Positions 4,480-6,876 of a DNA stretch of 6,876 nt are shown piece by piece. Under the pieces are notes generated by a model. The model saw only the letters and a program-made list of their open reading frames with translations, made no database searches and had not been told where the DNA came from. The stretch's first letter is position 1. Every line of letters starts with the position of its first letter. The position numbers were made by a program, and so were the translations under genes. Source of the stretch: Thermoplasmata archaeon (lineage in GTDB: Archaea; Thermoplasmatota; Thermoplasmata; UBA10834); the NCBI GenBank assembly GCA_013329135.1, contig DUKU01000070.1:1-6876 (forward strand), read 5' to 3'.

Positions 4480-6310
4480 TGACCTTCCCGTCGACCTTCC
4501 CGCGCAGTTCCTTCATCACGATGCCCATGAGCGGCCCGAGGGCTCCCTCGCCCCGCTGTTTTATGAACGCCTCGCGCTCCTTCACGACCCGGTCGCAGAC
4601 CGCCCTCACATCGTCTACCTCGACCGACACGACTCCCAGGGAGTCGGACGCGCGGGCGACGTCCCACATATCGTTCTTGAGCATCCAGGAAAGCAGCTCC
4701 GGTATGGCCTCCTTCGCGAAGGTGCCCTTGGACACCGACAGGAGCATCTCCTTGACGCACTCGACGTCTATCCTCGATGTGTCGTGCCCCGCCTTCTCGA
4801 GCTCGGGGAACACGTTCATGTACACTCTCGCAACGACCTGTGGCGAGCCGATGCTGCCAGCGAGGAGTTCGAACTCGTCCTCGTGCGCGCCGCTCAGGAT
4901 GGCCTCAGCCTGGTCCTTGTTCACGCCGTAGTCCTTGACGAACCTGGACACCTTCGCCTCCGGGAGCTCCGGCAGGTTGAGCTTGACGCCTTCGAGCATG
5001 CGCGCGTCTATCAGGATGGGTTTGACGTCCGTCTCGGGGTACATCCTGTCCTTGCCGGGCAGCGGTCTGCTGTAGACCGTCTGTCCGTCCGGGAGCGGGT
5101 CCCTGGTCTCCTCCGACACGCCGTCGATGCCCGCGTTTGCCCTGTCCACGGCCCTCGTCAGGCCGGCCCTAGCACGCCCTTCCTCCTCCGCGACCAGCAC
5201 GAACGCATCCTCAGGGCCGACAGCGAGCTCCGTGGCGATGTCCTCGACCTCGGCCCTCGTGACGCCGTAGCCCGGAAGTTCGTCCGAGTGGAACAGGCCC
5301 TTCACCCCAGCCACGCGCGCGTGCGCGGCCATCTCGGCCCCCAGGCGCTTCACGCCGGCCTCGGTCCTCCCGAGGGTGCCCGCGAACTTCGGCAGCTTGG
5401 CCGCGAGTATCCTGCCGCCTGCGTCGACCGCGGACCTGAACACCCGGCAGGATGTGCCCCTCAGGAGCGGCGTGAGGTCCTTGATGCCCACGGGAGCCTT
5501 CCTTGCCCCTCTCTTCCTGAGGACGTCCTTGACCTCGAGCAGCGCCAGCTGACGCTTGACCTCCTCCTCGATGTAGACGGGCACGAGCCTGAGGTCCTGA
5601 GCACCCTTGATCTCGACCCTGGCGCCTCCAGACACAGAGATGTTGATATCCTCCCTGATGGTCCCGATGCCCCGTCTGACCTTCTTCGTGGCCCTCAGGA
5701 GCGCCCCGAGCCTGGCGGCGACCGCACGCGCCTCCTCGGGCGTGGACATGTCCGGATCCGTCGCCATCTCCACGAGCGGTATGCCGAGCCTGTCGAGCCT
5801 GTATGTGACCTCGGTCGCGTGCTCTGTCAGCTTCCTCGCCGCGTCCTCTTCGAGGCACACGGTCGCGACGCCGAACCTCTTACCGTTCAGCTCCAGATAG
5901 CCCTTCGTGGCCACGAGCGCCGTCCTCTGGAAGCCGCCCGTGTTCGACCCATCTATGACGATCTTGCGCATGAAATGGATCTCGTCCACAGGGGTCATGT
6001 GCAGCAAGGAGGCCATCTCGAGGGACGCCTCGATCGCGAGCTTGTTCGCATCGTGGGGGGGCTCCTCGTCCGCCTCGACCAGGCACGAGCACGGCACCGT
6101 CTGGTACCTGAACTGAAGCTTCCTCTCGGCCTCCTCGAGCGCGGCCTTGTCTATCTCCCCCAGCTCGCTCTGGGTCGGCCGGAGGCGCCTGACGATCTCC
6201 CTGTGATGATCGTCGACCAGCTCCGACGGGCAGCTGCAGAACAGCTTCCCAGTGGACAGCTGTTGATGTATCTCTATGCCTACCTTCAGGCCGAGGGTGC
6301 CGTAGTCCAA
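4436..6310 (-). CDS. gatE: Glutamyl-tRNA(Gln) amidotransferase subunit E
   Basis: GatE recognises Glu-tRNA(Gln), activates the glutamyl group with ATP and receives ammonia from GatD to make Gln-tRNA(Gln), the archaeal route to glutaminyl-tRNA. The 624-residue length is typical. The GatB/E cradle opens with L-K-V-G-I-E-I-H-Q-Q-L (8-18), followed by a C-S-C pair (25-27) and a second C-S-C (74-76) in a likely metal site. The archaeal AspRS-like insertion spans about residues 275-355 and includes L-F-H-S-D-E-L-P-G-Y-G. The conserved L-P-G-K-D-R-M-Y-P-E-T-D lies near 415-425, and the remainder is the helical and YqeY-like tRNA-binding tail. Translation starts at a TTG, one base after the gatD stop, with AGGAGG upstream. 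The last 44 bases overlap the small plus-strand gene in antisense. Nothing suggests inactivation. Confidence 0.96.
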   Translation of the reverse strand: MDYGTLGLKVGIEIHQQLSTGKLFCSCPSELVDDHHREIVRRLRPTQSELGEIDKAALEEAERKLQFRYQTVPCSCLVEADEEPPHDANKLAIEASLEMASLLHMTPVDEIHFMRKIVIDGSNTGGFQRTALVATKGYLELNGKRFGVATVCLEEDAARKLTEHATEVTYRLDRLGIPLVEMATDPDMSTPEEARAVAARLGALLRATKKVRRGIGTIREDINISVSGGARVEIKGAQDLRLVPVYIEEEVKRQLALLEVKDVLRKRGARKAPVGIKDLTPLLRGTSCRVFRSAVDAGGRILAAKLPKFAGTLGRTEAGVKRLGAEMAAHARVAGVKGLFHSDELPGYGVTRAEVEDIATELAVGPEDAFVLVAEEEGRARAGLTRAVDRANAGIDGVSEETRDPLPDGQTVYSRPLPGKDRMYPETDVKPILIDARMLEGVKLNLPELPEAKVSRFVKDYGVNKDQAEAILSGAHEDEFELLAGSIGSPQVVARVYMNVFPELEKAGHDTSRIDVECVKEMLLSVSKGTFAKEAIPELLSWMLKNDMWDVARASDSLGVVSVEVDDVRAVCDRVVKEREAFIKQRGEGALGPLMGIVMKELRGKVDGKVISEVLNERIRQLLS

Positions 6311-6311
6311 G

Positions 6312-6876
6312 TCAGAGCTCCCTCCTGTCCGTCAGCTCTCCCGCGATGTTGGTCAGCATGAGCTTGTTCACCTCGGCGTAGTCATCCGTCTGGCCCATGG
6401 CCCACATGAGCTTGACATAAGCCGTCTCCGGGAGCATGTCCCCGACCGGGAGCGCGCCCGCGGATATCATATCCCTGCCCGTCGAGTACACGTTGAGATT
6501 GACAGTGCCCTGGAGGCATTGGGTCGTCACGACGACATGGACCCCGCGCTTCACGGCCTTGCGGATCGAGCTGATTATCGGGTCCGACACATGGCCGAGG
6601 CCCGTGCCGGCGACTACGACGCCCTTCACATGGTTCGCGATGAGGTCGAAGTGCTCCTCCTCGAACCCTGGATAGAAATGCAGTAGGCTCGCGCGGCCAT
6701 CGATCTTATCCCTGACCTCGACCGGCCCCTCCGACCGCTTCAGGTGGTGGCCGTTGAACCTCACTTCGCTCCCCTCGACCCTGGCGATCGGCTGGATGTT
6801 CATGCTGGCGAACGCGTCCCGCCTCGACGAGTGCATCTTCCTGACCTTCGTGCCCCTGTGAGCCAGGCAGTATGAG
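6312..6876 (-). CDS. gatD: Glutamyl-tRNA(Gln) amidotransferase subunit D, C-terminal part
   Basis: GatD is the type I asparaginase-like glutaminase that releases ammonia from glutamine for GatE. The visible 187 residues are the C-terminal part; the frame runs off the right edge and the 5' end is missing. The conserved H-R-G-T-K-V-R-K-M-H-S-S-R-R-D-A-F block is read from the window edge inward, and A-S-M-N follows. Next is the second asparaginase lobe with V-V-V-T-T-Q-C-L-Q-G and the GatD-type segment Y-S-T-G-R-D-M-I-S-A-G-A-L. These features distinguish it from a plain L-asparaginase, as does its position directly upstream of gatE. The stop TGA (6312-6314) is one base from the gatE TTG, so the two subunits are almost certainly co-transcribed and translationally coupled. 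Confidence 0.95.
   Translation of the reverse strand, partial: SYCLAHRGTKVRKMHSSRRDAFASMNIQPIARVEGSEVRFNGHHLKRSEGPVEVRDKIDGRASLLHFYPGFEEEHFDLIANHVKGVVVAGTGLGHVSDPIISSIRKAVKRGVHVVVTTQCLQGTVNLNVYSTGRDMISAGALPVGDMLPETAYVKLMWAMGQTDDYAEVNKLMLTNIAGELTDRREL
6321..6326 (-). promoter_or_regulatory. gatE: Shine-Dalgarno sequence deciding the gatE TTG start
   Basis: AGGAGG on the minus strand lies within the last codons of gatD, 10 bases before the TTG at 6310. There is no ATG or GTG ahead of the conserved L-K-V-G-I-E-I-H motif, so this site and the family alignment together point to TTG as the gatE start. Confidence 0.6.

Noticed and set aside
4337..6361. Plus-strand open frame of 674 codons opposite gatE
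   Set aside because: It is the antisense shadow of gatE. It is rich in R, H, D, L and V from complemented GC-rich codons, has no recognisable domain, and gatE itself is unmistakable.

Overview
The window looks like chromosomal DNA of a GC-rich euryarchaeon, most likely a member of the Thermoplasmatota (an inference from gene content; no marker here fixes the lineage). The archaeal assignment is firm. gatD and gatE, the archaea-specific Glu-tRNA(Gln) amidotransferase genes, lie back to back. There is a HemK2-type release-factor methyltransferase, a zinc-finger protein of the euryarchaeal HVO_0476 family, and AT-rich TATA-like boxes about 26 bases upstream of starts that lack a Shine-Dalgarno sequence. 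Genes are packed almost end to end and third codon positions are strongly G/C, which also helps separate real genes from antisense shadows.

Layout. Bases 1-131 hold the first 25 codons of a TraB/PrgY-like gene on the minus strand and a compact divergent promoter. Bases 132-776 (+) encode a SerB-like HAD phosphatase. It is convergent with a four-gene minus-strand cluster at 773-3565, in transcription order: rhomboid protease with a C-terminal zinc ribbon, metallo-beta-lactamase-fold hydrolase, HVO_0476-type zinc-finger protein, and protein-L-isoaspartate methyltransferase (Pcm). Divergent from the rhomboid, 3612-4229 (+) encodes the HemK2-type methyltransferase. A separate small gene of unknown function follows at 4294-4479 (+). 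Its 3' end runs antisense into the end of gatE. Bases 4436-6876 (-) hold gatE and the 3' part of gatD, whose 5' end lies outside the window.

How the genes may work together. The right half concerns translation fidelity: GatDE converts Glu-tRNA(Gln) to Gln-tRNA(Gln), and the HemK2-type enzyme is expected to methylate the GGQ glutamine of release factor aRF1. The four-gene cluster is tightly spaced (a 4-base overlap, then gaps of 27 and 28 bases to the preferred starts), so co-transcription is likely. It combines intramembrane proteolysis, isoaspartate repair, a zinc hydrolase and two proteins with zinc-binding Cys pairs. A shared role in protein or membrane quality control is only a hypothesis.

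No mobile element, CRISPR array, tRNA or rRNA was recognised. The least explained items are the small gene at 4294-4479, the Asp-to-Asn change in the HAD phosphatase metal motif, and the conserved but functionally unknown HVO_0476-type protein inside the rhomboid cluster.
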